Assembly: GCF_026240905.1 (NCBI RefSeq)
Contig: NZ_JAPEVI010000003.1
Span: forward strand, 4,094,501-4,158,500
From: Roseibium salinum
GTDB taxonomy: Bacteria > Pseudomonadota > Alphaproteobacteria > Rhizobiales > Stappiaceae
Direction: 5' to 3'
Length of the DNA: 64,000 nucleotides
Shown here: positions 1 through 8,835 of the stretch, piece by piece
Position numbering within the stretch: the stretch's first letter is position 1
Layout of the letters: each line of letters opens with the position of its first letter
Notes under the pieces: model-generated
Databases searched by the model: none
The model's input: only the letters and a program-made list of their open reading frames with translations
Told to the model about the DNA's origin: nothing
Position numbers and translations under genes: made by a program

Positions 1-1
1 A

Positions 2-232
2 AGCCTCGGAGGGGCGTTCATGGGAGCCGCCTTCATCTGGATCCTGCCGGTGTTCCTGAAGTTCATCCCGGGTATCATGGGGTTCAACGTGGCCGCCGAG
101 ACGGTGCAGCATGCGACCTTCATGATCGTCGGGGCGCTGATCATTTTCTTTCTGATCGCCGAGCCGCACGGGTTTGCGCGGCTGTGGCAGATCGCGAAAC
201 AGAAGCTCAGGGTCTGGCCGTTCCCGTATTAG
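2..232 (+). CDS. Branched-chain amino acid-type ABC transporter permease, C-terminal end (5' partial)
   Basis: The reading frame is open from the window edge and ends at TAG 230-232, so only the last 76 residues are present. They contain hydrophobic membrane segments (around FIWILPVFLKFIP and FMIVGALIIFFLIAEP) followed by a short basic cytoplasmic tail. A LivM-like permease end is inferred from this LGGAFMGAAF...AEPHG pattern and from the next genes, a LivK-type binding protein and a LivF-type ATPase on the same strand. The rest of the permease and probably LivG and LivH lie to the left of the window. Confidence 0.75.
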   Translation, partial: SLGGAFMGAAFIWILPVFLKFIPGIMGFNVAAETVQHATFMIVGALIIFFLIAEPHGFARLWQIAKQKLRVWPFPY

Positions 233-340
233 GGATGCCAGCCTCTTCACCCGCCATCCGGCACTTGGACCAAGCCGGGGAGGAATGGCGCAACTGGTCC
301 GGCAGTGTTATTGAGCCATACGCTGCATGGGAGGAATAAC

Positions 341-1672
341 ATGAAACATATCAGGCAACTTGCGCTGGGAACCGCTGTTGCTGTCGGGATCGGGTTGACG
401 GGTGCCATGGCACCGGCGGCCCAGGCCCAGGACAGCAACTACGTGCCCCTTCTGACCTACCGGACCGGGCCGTATGCAGGCTCCGGGATCCACATCGCCA
501 ACGGCATGCATGACTACCTCAAAATGCTGAACGAGCGCGATGGCGGTATCGGTGGTGTCAAACTCGCGCTTGAAGAATGCGAGACCGGCTACGATGCCCA
601 GAAGGGCGTCGAGTGCTACGAGGCCACCAAGGGCAAGGGCGCCCTTGTCTACAATCCCTATTCCACCGGCATCACGCTGCAGCTGATCCCGAAAGCCGGC
701 GTCGACAAGATCCCCGTGCTCTCGATGGGGTATGGCCTGTCCGCCGCCGCGGACGGCACGACCTTCCCGTGGATCTTCAACGTGCCGGACACCTATTGGG
801 ACGGCGCTTCGGTGGTGATCAAATATATCGGCGAGCAGGAAGGCGGCCTTGAAAACCTCAAGGGCAAGAAGATCGGCTACATCTTCCTCGACGCCGGCTA
901 CGGCCGCGAGCCGATCCCGCTTCTGGAGCAGTTGGCGGAGAAATACGGCTTCGAACTGCTGCAGTATCCGGTGCCGGGCGCCGAGATGCAGAACCAGTCT
1001 TCCCAGTGGCTGAACGTGCGCCGCGACCGTCCGGACTACATGGTCATGTGGGGCTGGGGCGCGATGAACCCGACCGCGATCAAGGAAGCGGTCAAGATCC
1101 GCTACCCGATGGACAAGTTCATCGGCGTGTGGTGGTCCGCGGGCGATGATGATGCAGCCGCCGGCGGACAAGATGCCAAGGGTTACAAGGCGCTGAACTT
1201 CTCCGGTGTCGGCCGCGAATTCGGGGCGCTCGATGACATCCAGAAGCATGTCATCGACGCGGGTCTGTCCACGACCGATCCGGAAACCATCGGCGGGACG
1301 CTCTACAACCGCGGCGTCCTGAACTCGGTGATCATCGCCGAGGGCATCCGTACGGCCCAGGAGCTGACCGGCAAGAAAGCCATCACGGGTGAAGACATGC
1401 GTCTCGGCCTGGAGGCCCTGAACCTCGACGAAGCCCGCCTGAAGGAACTGGGCCTTGAAGGCTTCGCGCACCCGATGAAGGTCACGTGCGAAGACCATGC
1501 CGGCGGTCACCCGGTGTTCATCCAGGAATGGGACGGCCAGGAATGGCAGCAGGCGTCCGGCTGGATCGAGCCGATGACCGACGTTGTTCGCCCGCTGCTG
1601 GAAGCCGCGGCCAAGGAATATGCGGAAAAGAACGCTCCCTGGCCCGAGCGCACCGAACCCTGCCCGAACTAA
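341..1672 (+). CDS. ABC transporter substrate-binding protein, branched-chain amino acid (LivK-like) family
   Basis: This 443-residue periplasmic protein would capture the ligand for the transporter encoded around it. It has a signal peptide with a basic start, a hydrophobic core and a probable cleavage after AQA at residue 29. The mature part has the type I periplasmic-binding fold pattern of the LivK/Peripla_BP_6 group (LLTYRTGPYAGSG near the start, then GGIGGVKLALEECETGYD). I chose ATG 341 because GGAGGAA lies 6 bases upstream; an earlier in-frame start would only lengthen the signal region. The CoA ligase two genes downstream suggests an organic or aromatic acid ligand, but that is inference. 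Confidence 0.85.
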   Translation: MKHIRQLALGTAVAVGIGLTGAMAPAAQAQDSNYVPLLTYRTGPYAGSGIHIANGMHDYLKMLNERDGGIGGVKLALEECETGYDAQKGVECYEATKGKGALVYNPYSTGITLQLIPKAGVDKIPVLSMGYGLSAAADGTTFPWIFNVPDTYWDGASVVIKYIGEQEGGLENLKGKKIGYIFLDAGYGREPIPLLEQLAEKYGFELLQYPVPGAEMQNQSSQWLNVRRDRPDYMVMWGWGAMNPTAIKEAVKIRYPMDKFIGVWWSAGDDDAAAGGQDAKGYKALNFSGVGREFGALDDIQKHVIDAGLSTTDPETIGGTLYNRGVLNSVIIAEGIRTAQELTGKKAITGEDMRLGLEALNLDEARLKELGLEGFAHPMKVTCEDHAGGHPVFIQEWDGQEWQQASGWIEPMTDVVRPLLEAAAKEYAEKNAPWPERTEPCPN

Positions 1673-1728
1673 GGCAGACCGCTCCGCCGCGCCGCGATGT
1701 GCGGCGGAGCCTCTCAGGAGAGGATGGA

Positions 1729-2583
1729 ATGGCATTACTGGATATGGAACAGCCCGGTTCGCAAAGCGCGGCGGAGCCTGCCGAAGAGATCCTGTCGGTG
1801 AACAACATCGAGGTCATCTACGACCACGTCATTCTGGTGCTGAAAGGCGTATCGCTGACGGTGCCGAAAGGCGGGATCGTCGCCCTATTGGGCGCGAACG
1901 GTGCGGGCAAGACGACGACGCTGAAGGCGGTCTCCAACCTGCTCGGCGCGGAACGCGGCGAGGTCACGAAGGGAAAGATCATATTTGAAGGGGAAGAGGT
2001 GCAGGCGCTCTCGCCCAATGATCTGGTGCGCAGGGGCTGCATCCAGGTGATGGAAGGTAGGCACTGCTTCGGACACCTTTCCATCGAAGAGAATTTGCTC
2101 ACCGGCGCCTACACCCGCAAGGACGGGTACAGCGCGGTGAAGGCGGACCTGGAACTGGTCTACGAGTATTTCCCGCGCCTGCGCGAGCGGCGGCAGAGCC
2201 AGGCGGGCTATACATCCGGCGGCGAGCAGCAGATGTGTGCGATCGGACGCGCGCTCATGAGCCGGCCGAAAATGATCCTGCTGGACGAACCCAGCATGGG
2301 ACTTGCGCCGCAGCTGGTGGAAGAGATTTTCGAGATCGTCCGCAAGCTCAATCAAAACGAGGGCGTGTCCTTCCTGCTGGCGGAGCAGAACACGAACGTG
2401 GCGCTGAAATACGCGACCTACGGCTACATCCTGGAATCCGGGCGTATCGTCCTCGACGGCGAAGCCAAGGCGCTCCGGGAGAACGAGGATGTGAAGGAAT
2501 TCTATCTGGGCGTGGGCGGCGAGGGCCGCCGTTCGTTCCGGAACGTCAAACACTACAAGCGAAGGAAGCGCTGGCTGGCCTGA
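1729..2583 (+). CDS. ABC transporter ATP-binding protein, LivF-like
   Basis: Cytoplasmic ATPase of the branched-chain-type importer, 284 residues. Walker A is GANGAGKT at 55-62, the ABC signature SGGEQ at 163-167 and Walker B MILLDEP at 182-188, ending with the family's usual VLDGEA-type tail. The start ATG 1729 is preceded by an AGGAG/AGAGG-type ribosome site, and the ORF extending further upstream runs into the binding-protein gene in another frame. The N-terminus has about 20 extra residues before the ATPase core compared with typical LivF. It lies 56 bases after the binding-protein gene, in one probable operon. Confidence 0.88.
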   Translation: MALLDMEQPGSQSAAEPAEEILSVNNIEVIYDHVILVLKGVSLTVPKGGIVALLGANGAGKTTTLKAVSNLLGAERGEVTKGKIIFEGEEVQALSPNDLVRRGCIQVMEGRHCFGHLSIEENLLTGAYTRKDGYSAVKADLELVYEYFPRLRERRQSQAGYTSGGEQQMCAIGRALMSRPKMILLDEPSMGLAPQLVEEIFEIVRKLNQNEGVSFLLAEQNTNVALKYATYGYILESGRIVLDGEAKALRENEDVKEFYLGVGGEGRRSFRNVKHYKRRKRWLA

Positions 2584-2633
2584 TATTTCGGGCCTGTAGA
2601 GCAACCAGCGTCCGGCCGGACGTGGACGAGGTG

Positions 2634-2699
2634 CTCTATCATTTTCAAGGCGATCAACTTTTGTGCCGTCAGGTGAAATCACCTGAGTGCGGGTTGATC
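2634..2699 (+). repeat. Intergenic repeat with nested inverted repeats (copy 1)
   Basis: CTCTATCATTTT is followed by six bases, then GATCAACTTTTG. GATCAAC (2652-2658) pairs with GTTGATC (2693-2699), and inside lies a perfect hairpin TCAGGTGA-AA-TCACCTGA (2669-2686). A related element with the same opening motif and GATCARC/GYTGATC ends occurs between gltB and gltD at 15696-15739. It sits in the gap before the CoA-ligase gene and ends 18 bases before its start, so it could also influence that gene's expression. Confidence 0.6.
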
Positions 2700-2717
2700 C
2701 ATGGCGGAGAGACGACC

Positions 2718-3956
2718 ATGAGCGACAATCAGTTTGATGCGCGCGAGCGGCAGGATCCCGCTCAGCGTGAACAGGATCTTTTTGCCAGATTGCCGGCGCT
2801 GCTGGAGCATGCCGCGGCCAGGTCGCCGGGCTGGGCCGCCCATCTGACCGGGCACGACCTTGGCGCCGTCAAGGACAGGGCCGCCCTGGCGCGGCTGCCG
2901 GTCCTGAGAAAGTTCGAGCTGCAGGAAAAGCAGAAGCAGACCCCGCCCTTCGGCGGTTTTCTGGCCGGGGAACTTGCGGGCGCGGCGCGGGTCTTCATGT
3001 CGCCGGGTCCGATCTGGGAACCCCAGGCGCCCGGCCTTGACCCGTGGAGCAGCGCCCGGGGGCTTTATGCCGCCGGCTTCCGCAAGGGCGATCTGGTGTT
3101 CAACGTTTTCTCCTACCACCTGACGCCCGGCGGTTTCATTCTCGACCAGGGGGCCATTTCACTGGGATGCACCGTCTTCCCGGCCGGAACCGGCAATACG
3201 GATACGCAGGTGGAAGCCGTCGAGATCCTGAAACCCACGGGTTTCGTCGGCACGCCGGACTATCTCAAGATCCTCTTGGACCGTGGCCGGGACCAGGGCC
3301 GGGACATGTCCTCCATCCGGAAGGCCCTCGTCTCGGGCGGGGCGCTGTTCCCGTCATTGCGTCAGGAATACGAGTCGCGGGGTATTCAGGTCGGCCAGTG
3401 TTATGCGACCGCGGATCTCGGCGTGATCGCCTATGAAACAGAAGCCCGGGACGGCATGGTCGTCAACGAGGATTATATCGTCGAGATCGTCCGGCCCGGC
3501 ACCGGCGAGCCTGTTGCGGAAGGCGAGGTGGGCGAACTGGTGGTCACCAATTTCAACAGCCTTTACCCGATGATCCGCTTCGCGACCGGAGATCTTTCGA
3601 AAATCGTGCCGGGACAGTCTCCCTGCGGGCGCACCAATATGCGGCTTGCCGGCTGGATGGGCCGTGCCGACCAGCGCACCAAGGTGAAAGGCATGTTCGT
3701 GGACCCCTCGCAGATCGCGCAGGTCGTGGCCGCGCATCCCGAGGTGAAAAAGGCCCGCCTCGCGGTGACCCGCGACGGGGAGAGGGATGCCATGACGCTT
3801 TCGGTCGAAACCAGCGCCACCGGAAACGGCCTTGCCGAGCGGATCGCGGCCACGTTGAGGGACGTGACGCGGCTCAAGGGCGATGTCGAACTGGTGCCCG
3901 CCGGCGGGCTGCCCAATGACGGCAAGGTAATCGCCGATGAAAGGGATTACGGGTAA
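2718..3956 (+). CDS. Phenylacetate-CoA ligase-like AMP-binding enzyme
   Basis: A 412-residue cytoplasmic adenylate-forming enzyme expected to activate a carboxylic acid to its CoA thioester with ATP. Size and layout match the PaaK branch: an N-terminal helical region (LPVLRKFELQEKQ), the FMSPGPIWEP segment at the phosphate-binding position, GTPDYLKILLDRG, an acidic-rich C-terminal part with RFATGDLSKI, and a C-terminal domain ending GLPNDGKVIADERDYG. The usual SSGTTGxPT loop is replaced here by MSPGPIWEPQ, a feature of a divergent PaaK-like subgroup. The start ATG 2718 has a GGAGAG site. It follows transporter genes in the same direction, so import-then-activation of one substrate is inferred. 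Confidence 0.75.
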   Translation: MSDNQFDARERQDPAQREQDLFARLPALLEHAAARSPGWAAHLTGHDLGAVKDRAALARLPVLRKFELQEKQKQTPPFGGFLAGELAGAARVFMSPGPIWEPQAPGLDPWSSARGLYAAGFRKGDLVFNVFSYHLTPGGFILDQGAISLGCTVFPAGTGNTDTQVEAVEILKPTGFVGTPDYLKILLDRGRDQGRDMSSIRKALVSGGALFPSLRQEYESRGIQVGQCYATADLGVIAYETEARDGMVVNEDYIVEIVRPGTGEPVAEGEVGELVVTNFNSLYPMIRFATGDLSKIVPGQSPCGRTNMRLAGWMGRADQRTKVKGMFVDPSQIAQVVAAHPEVKKARLAVTRDGERDAMTLSVETSATGNGLAERIAATLRDVTRLKGDVELVPAGGLPNDGKVIADERDYG

Positions 3957-4093
3957 CGGGCACTGGCGACCAGCGGGAATTCCCGAGCGTATGCGACATT
4001 TCGCAGTGGCTGCGGTCGAATGGTTCATTTTGACGGCGAAACGCCCTATGTATGGCGTCAGCACAACACGTCTTTCAGGAATAGCCCCCGCCC

Positions 4094-5173
4094 ATGACCG
4101 TTCAACCCACCGAAACCCCGCGCGGCGACCAGGCCGTGGAGTTCAGCCGATTGCAGTTGCCGGACGGTCATCCGTCCGTCAAAAGCGGCAATGTCGGTGT
4201 GCTTCTGGTCAACCTTGGGACGCCGGACGCCACCGACTACTGGCCGATGCGCCGGTATCTCAGGGAGTTCCTGTCCGACAAGCGCGTGATCGAATGGCCG
4301 CGCGCGATCTGGTATCCGATCCTTTACGGCATCGTCCTGATGACGCGCCCGGGAAAGTCCGGCAAGGCCTATGAGGAAATCTGGAACCACGAGAAAAGCG
4401 AGTCGCCGCTCAGGACAATTACCCGCAGCCAGTCGGAAAAGCTTGCCGAAATGCTCGGCGACCCCGGCAGCCGTGTGAAGGTCGACTGGGCAATGCGTTA
4501 CGGCCAGCCGTCCATACCGGATAAGCTGAAGGCACTGAAGGAAGACGGCTGCGACCGCATTCTGGTGTTCCCGCTCTACCCGCAATACTCGGCAACGACC
4601 ACGGCAACGGTCAACGACGTGGTCTGCAGGACGCTGCTCAAAATGCGCTGGCAGCCTGCCATCCGCACGGTGCCGCCCTATCATGACGACCCGGTCTACG
4701 TGGAGGCGCTGGCGAAGTCGGTCGAACGGCATCTGGCGGGCCTCGACTTCGATCCCGAGGTGGTCCTGACCTCCTACCACGGCATTCCGCAGTCCTATTT
4801 CCGCAAGGGCGATCCCTATCATTGCCATTGCATGAAAACGACCAGGCTGCTTAGGAAGGTGCTCGGCTGGGACGAAAACAGATTGCGGGTGACGTTCCAG
4901 TCCCGTTTCGGACCGGAAGAATGGCTGCAGCCCTACACCGACAAGACCGTGGAAAAGCTCGCCAGGGACGGGGTGAAGAACATCGCCGTCATGAACCCCG
5001 GCTTCGTGGCGGACTGCCTCGAAACGCTGGAGGAAATCGCCGGGGAAGCCGGAGAGATCTTTGAGGAAAACGGCGGCGAGAACTTCACGCACATTCCCTG
5101 CCTGAACGACAGCGATCTCGGCATGGATGTCATCGCGCATGTCGTCCGGCGGGAACTGGGCGGATGGATTTGA
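4094..5173 (+). CDS. hemH: Ferrochelatase
   Basis: Inserts Fe2+ into protoporphyrin IX, the last step of protoheme synthesis. The 359-residue sequence has the family landmarks: VLLVNLGTP at 36-44, the catalytic histidine in SYHGIP (H229), FQSRFGPEEWLQP at 268-280, and the PGFVADCLETLEEI block at 302-315 with the acidic residues that line the active site. Length is normal for alphaproteobacterial HemH. It stands alone, with no neighbouring heme gene and 137 bases between it and the upstream ligase gene. The ATG start is preceded by a weak ribosome site. Confidence 0.95.
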   Translation: MTVQPTETPRGDQAVEFSRLQLPDGHPSVKSGNVGVLLVNLGTPDATDYWPMRRYLREFLSDKRVIEWPRAIWYPILYGIVLMTRPGKSGKAYEEIWNHEKSESPLRTITRSQSEKLAEMLGDPGSRVKVDWAMRYGQPSIPDKLKALKEDGCDRILVFPLYPQYSATTTATVNDVVCRTLLKMRWQPAIRTVPPYHDDPVYVEALAKSVERHLAGLDFDPEVVLTSYHGIPQSYFRKGDPYHCHCMKTTRLLRKVLGWDENRLRVTFQSRFGPEEWLQPYTDKTVEKLARDGVKNIAVMNPGFVADCLETLEEIAGEAGEIFEENGGENFTHIPCLNDSDLGMDVIAHVVRRELGGWI

Positions 5174-5502
5174 TCTGACGCGGGCCGCTGCTCGGGCCTG
5201 AGAGGCGCGGGACTGAAGCAGGTTTCAATCAGTCGCGCCATTGCGCCCTCCCGCGCCGGGCGAGCCCGTTCGTCAACACATGAAATGCAACTCTCAAGCG
5301 CACCTTGTTTTGCCGTTTCATCTCAATTTCTTCCGCGCTCTGGCCGCGTCCTTTCGGGGTGCGGCGGGTAGATCCATGCGCAGTCCCCATCAAATTCGGT
5401 CGTGTTCTTCTCGAGACTGTAACCACCGTCGAATAGGCTGGAACAGAGGGTGGAAACAGAGCATAGTGACGCCGCTATTCTTGAGATTCTCGGGGGGAAT
5501 TC
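5174..5502. other. Intergenic region without a recognisable gene
   Basis: These 329 bases between hemH and the stomatin-like gene contain only short, low-quality ORFs on both strands with no ribosome site or familiar sequence. The right end carries a GGGGGGAA ribosome site for the downstream gene. I see no clear hairpin terminator or promoter. Confidence 0.5.
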
Positions 5503-6483
5503 ATGCCAGTCGATGGTTTTGACGTATTCTTGATCGGCCTGCTGGTGCTGGTCATCCTGGTGTTTTTCGCCGGGGTAAAGACAGTGCCACAAGGCTACAA
5601 CTTCACTATCGAGCGGTTCGGAAAATACCGAAGAACCCTGACGCCGGGCCTGAATTTCATCGTGCCGTTCATCGACCGCGTCGGTCACAAGCTGAACATG
5701 ATGGAACAGGTACTCGACGTACCTACCCAGGAAGTGATCACGCGGGACAACGCGTCGGTGAGTGCGGATGGCGTGACCTTCTATCAGGTTCTGGATGCTG
5801 CGCGCGCGGCCTATGAAGTGCTCGGCCTGCAGAACGCGATCCTGAACCTGACCATGACCAATATCCGTTCGGTCATGGGGTCGATGGACCTTGACAGTCT
5901 TCTGTCCAACCGCGACGAGATCAACGCCCAGATCCTGCGTGTCGTCGATGCGGCTGCGGAGCCATGGGGAATCAAGATCACCCGTATTGAGATCAAGGAC
6001 ATCAACCCTCCGCGGGACTTGGTGGATGCCATGGGCCGGCAGATGAAGGCGGAACGCGAGAAACGCGCTTTCATCCTGGAAGCGGAGGGAAAACGGCAGT
6101 CGGAAATTCTGAAGGCGGAAGGTCAGAAGCAGTCGCTGATCCTGGAAGCCGAAGGCCGCCGGGAATCCGCGTTCCGCGACGCGGAAGCGCGCGAGCGTGA
6201 AGCGGAAGCCGAAGCCAATGCGACGCGCATGGTCAGCGAGGCCATCGCGTCAGGGAACGTTCAGGCGATCAACTATTTCGTCGCCACCAAATATGTCGAC
6301 GCCTTCAAGGAACTGGCGACATCGCGCAACCAGAAAACCCTTATCCTGCCGATGGAGGCAACCGGCCTGTTGGGCGCGCTAACGGGCATCGGAGCGATTG
6401 CCAAGGAAGCCTTCGGGGAGAATGGCAGCCGGCCGGCGTCCGGCATCCCCAACACGGGCCGATTGGATGGAGACAACCAGTGA
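5503..6483 (+). CDS. SPFH/stomatin-family membrane protein (slipin, QmcA-like)
   Basis: Membrane-scaffold protein of the stomatin/prohibitin family, 326 residues. One N-terminal membrane helix (about 7-25, [15 protein letters not shown]) is followed by the SPFH domain ([22 protein letters not shown] and so on) and an Ala/Glu/Arg-rich coiled coil about 180-245 (repeated [10 protein letters not shown] units). The last 60 residues are Gly-rich and membrane-proximal. It overlaps the next gene, an NfeD-family protein, by four bases. This stomatin-NfeD pairing is common and usually means the two proteins work together in membrane quality control. Confidence 0.9.
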   Translation: MPVDGFDVFLIGLLVLVILVFFAGVKTVPQGYNFTIERFGKYRRTLTPGLNFIVPFIDRVGHKLNMMEQVLDVPTQEVITRDNASVSADGVTFYQVLDAARAAYEVLGLQNAILNLTMTNIRSVMGSMDLDSLLSNRDEINAQILRVVDAAAEPWGIKITRIEIKDINPPRDLVDAMGRQMKAEREKRAFILEAEGKRQSEILKAEGQKQSLILEAEGRRESAFRDAEAREREAEAEANATRMVSEAIASGNVQAINYFVATKYVDAFKELATSRNQKTLILPMEATGLLGALTGIGAIAKEAFGENGSRPASGIPNTGRLDGDNQ

Positions 6484-6953
6484 TCGAGAGTACCATTCGT
6501 GCCCTTGGACCCTGGAGCTGGTTCGTCCTCGGGCTCTTTCTGCTGGGGCTGGAGATCCTGGCGCCGGGCACGATCTTCCTGTGGTTCGGCCTGTCGGCGC
6601 TGGCCGTCGGCCTGATAGCCCTGGTCTTCGATTTCAGCTGGCAGGTGGATGTCAGCCTGTTCGTGCTGCTGTCGGTGGTCAGTCTGCTGATCGGCCGCCG
6701 CCTGATGCGACAGCTTGTCTCCGAAAAAGGAGACCCGGGGCTCAATCAGCGTGGCAGCCGCTATGTCGGCCGGGAGTTCACGCTGACAACGCCGCTTCGG
6801 GAGGGCGCGGGCAATCTCTCCGTCGACGATACGATATGGCGCATTACCGGTCCTGACCTTCCGGCAGGAACGAAGGTGCGGGTGGAAGCCGTCGAGGGTG
6901 CCAGGCTGGTCGTTGCCCCCGCATCCGCGAAACAGACGCTTCACGCGCGCTGA
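6480..6953 (+). CDS. NfeD-family membrane protein
   Basis: Short NfeD type (157 residues) without the serine-protease domain found in long NfeD proteins. Hydrophobic segments occupy about residues 10-75 ([20 protein letters not shown]..., then the VGLIALVF and [14 protein letters not shown] helices), and the C-terminal 70 residues form the cytoplasmic OB-fold-like domain ([28 protein letters not shown]). The start is GTG at 6480, overlapping the stop of the stomatin gene (GTGA), so translation is probably coupled. Its role is inferred from this pairing: assembly or protease partnering of the stomatin scaffold. Confidence 0.85.
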   Translation: MIESTIRALGPWSWFVLGLFLLGLEILAPGTIFLWFGLSALAVGLIALVFDFSWQVDVSLFVLLSVVSLLIGRRLMRQLVSEKGDPGLNQRGSRYVGREFTLTTPLREGAGNLSVDDTIWRITGPDLPAGTKVRVEAVEGARLVVAPASAKQTLHAR

Positions 6954-6999
6954 TCCCGCTCCAGAGAGACCAGTGCATTCAATTATATGGGGCCATACC

Positions 7000-7851
7000 C
7001 TACGGCTTGTGGCCGGGCGGTATCGGCGGTTCCTCGGCCCTGAGCAGAATGCCCACCCGCCGGTTGGCGGCAAGGTAAGGATCGTTGGGAAACAGCGGTT
7101 CGGTATCCGACTTGCCGACCACCGCGTAGACCTGATGGTCCGGAACGCCGTATTCGGCAAGGATCTGACGCGCCATGTTGGCGCGTTCGCTCGACAGGTC
7201 CCAGCCGGTATAGGCCGGGTCGGTGGTCGGCTGGCCGGCTGTCGTGTGGCCCGTGATTTCGATCCGGTTGGGCATTTGCGCCAGCACGGGGGCCATTTTG
7301 GCAATCAGGCGGCGGGTGGTTTCATATGGATATTTTGAACCCTCGCGAAACATCGAGCGGCCGTCCTGGTCGACCAGCATGATGTTCAGTCCCTCCTCGG
7401 ATTCCTCGAGGATGATATTGTTGGAAATCTCCGTTATCTCGGGCATTTCCTGCCAGGCCTGACGGAGGGAAGCGGCGGCCGTCGCAAATTGCCGCGGTCT
7501 TTCGATCTCGGCTTCCAGCGTGTCATGGGTATTGGCTTCCGGCCCCTGCTTGCGCCGCTTTTCATGGGGCTCCTGGGCGAAGTCGGAATCCACCTCCTGC
7601 TCGACCTGACTGATATCCTTCACATAGTCGCGGATGGGAATGCCCTCGACCTCGATGATACCGGTCTTGCGGGAACTGTCCTTGACGCCGAAGGCTTCGC
7701 GCATGGAGCCGGCGACCACCTGCAGCTTTTCCTTATCCTGAATGGAGAAGGAAATGATCAGGACGAAGAAGCAGACGAGCAGCGACATCAGATCCGCGAA
7801 TGTGACCAGCCATTCCGGTGCGCCGCTGCTTTGTTGCTTTTTTCTTGCCAT
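7000..7851 (-). CDS. motB: MotB-family flagellar motor stator protein (OmpA-like domain)
   Basis: Ion-channel and peptidoglycan-anchoring half of a flagellar stator, 283 residues. A single membrane helix at about 17-37 contains the essential ion-binding aspartate D20 in FADLMSLL. The linker region is acidic and the C-terminal domain (about 165-275) is OmpA-like (RIEITGHTTAG, WDLSSERANMARQILAEYGV, NRRVGILL) and binds peptidoglycan. It lies 58 bases downstream of the MotA partner on the same strand. The short N-terminus and the PomA-like partner suggest the PomAB branch, which is often sodium-driven, but sequence alone does not settle the ion. Confidence 0.85.
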   Translation of the reverse strand: MARKKQQSSGAPEWLVTFADLMSLLVCFFVLIISFSIQDKEKLQVVAGSMREAFGVKDSSRKTGIIEVEGIPIRDYVKDISQVEQEVDSDFAQEPHEKRRKQGPEANTHDTLEAEIERPRQFATAAASLRQAWQEMPEITEISNNIILEESEEGLNIMLVDQDGRSMFREGSKYPYETTRRLIAKMAPVLAQMPNRIEITGHTTAGQPTTDPAYTGWDLSSERANMARQILAEYGVPDHQVYAVVGKSDTEPLFPNDPYLAANRRVGILLRAEEPPIPPGHKP

Positions 7852-7909
7852 TGATCCTGATCCGATCCTGCTCTAGATCAACCCGCGCTCGATCCCATGA
7901 TTCCGTACC

Positions 7910-8677
7910 CTAGGCCGCCTCGACCATTTCGGAGCGCGCCTTCTCCGGCAGGTAGGCCACAAGCATTTCCTTAATCAGCGCGGGGCTCTTGGATTCGCGG
8001 ATCTGGCAGACGCCGTCGATGATCAGTGTCTGGTTGAGCTCGTCGACGTCGAATTTTGCGTCGAGCTTGTCCACCAGCGGCAGACAGACGATGTTGGCGA
8101 GAAGCGCTCCGTAGAGCGTGGTGAGCAGCGCAACCGCCATGGACGGGCCGATGGCGGCCGGATCGTCCATGTTGGCAAGCATCTGCACCAGACCGACAAG
8201 CGTGCCGATCATGCCGAAGGCCGGTGCGGAGTCGCCCAGTGCCTTGAACACGCGCCTGCCTTCGGAAAGCCGCGAAAGCTGGAGGTCGCGTTCGCGTTCC
8301 ATGGATTCCTTGATGAACTCCAACTCGTAGCCGTCGGCAATATACTGGACACCCTTGGCCAGTACCGGGTCCGATACGTCGACATTCTCCAGACCAAGGG
8401 GACCGGATTTGCGGACGATCTCGCTCAGGCTGGTGATTTCGGAAATCAGGTCGCGCGGGGTTGCGCTGCGGCCCGCAAGGGCTACTTTCGAGCCGGTCAC
8501 GAATGCGGCAAGGATGTCTGACAGCTGGAACCGGACCAGCGTGGCGGCGAGGCCGCCGCCGATCACGATCAGGACCGAGGGCAGGTCGACAAACTGTCCG
8601 AAGCTGCCGCCAAGGAAGATAGCGGCCAACACGATGCCGAACGCACCGATAATGCCGATGAGGGTCGCCAGATCCAT
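7910..8677 (-). CDS. motA: MotA-family flagellar motor stator protein (PomA-like)
   Basis: Membrane partner of the MotB-like protein, 255 residues. It starts MDLATLIGIIGAFGIVLAAI, closely resembling PomA, and has four hydrophobic segments: two near the N-terminus and two around GDSAPAFGMIGTLVGLVQML and LLTTLYGALLANIVCLPLV. The cytoplasmic loop between them carries the charged rotor-facing helix (FIKESMERERDLQLSR). An in-frame start nine codons earlier exists, but the shorter product matches the family N-terminus. No other flagellar gene is in the window. Confidence 0.87.
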   Translation of the reverse strand: MDLATLIGIIGAFGIVLAAIFLGGSFGQFVDLPSVLIVIGGGLAATLVRFQLSDILAAFVTGSKVALAGRSATPRDLISEITSLSEIVRKSGPLGLENVDVSDPVLAKGVQYIADGYELEFIKESMERERDLQLSRLSEGRRVFKALGDSAPAFGMIGTLVGLVQMLANMDDPAAIGPSMAVALLTTLYGALLANIVCLPLVDKLDAKFDVDELNQTLIIDGVCQIRESKSPALIKEMLVAYLPEKARSEMVEAA

Positions 8678-8835
8678 TCTGTACACACACCAAGGTTCAA
8701 CCAACGAGACTTGGGTGCAGTTTAAGAGGACTATGGCTAATCAAATGCTAATGCGGCGCGTTATCTGCCGCACGAAAGCAACTTTTCGTCCTGCAGCGCA
8801 CCCCCGATACCGGAATCGCGGCGCCTTGCCCGTCC

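Noticed and set aside
5229..5426. 65-codon minus-strand frame in the hemH-stomatin gap
   Set aside because: No ribosome site, no recognisable sequence and composition like non-coding DNA.
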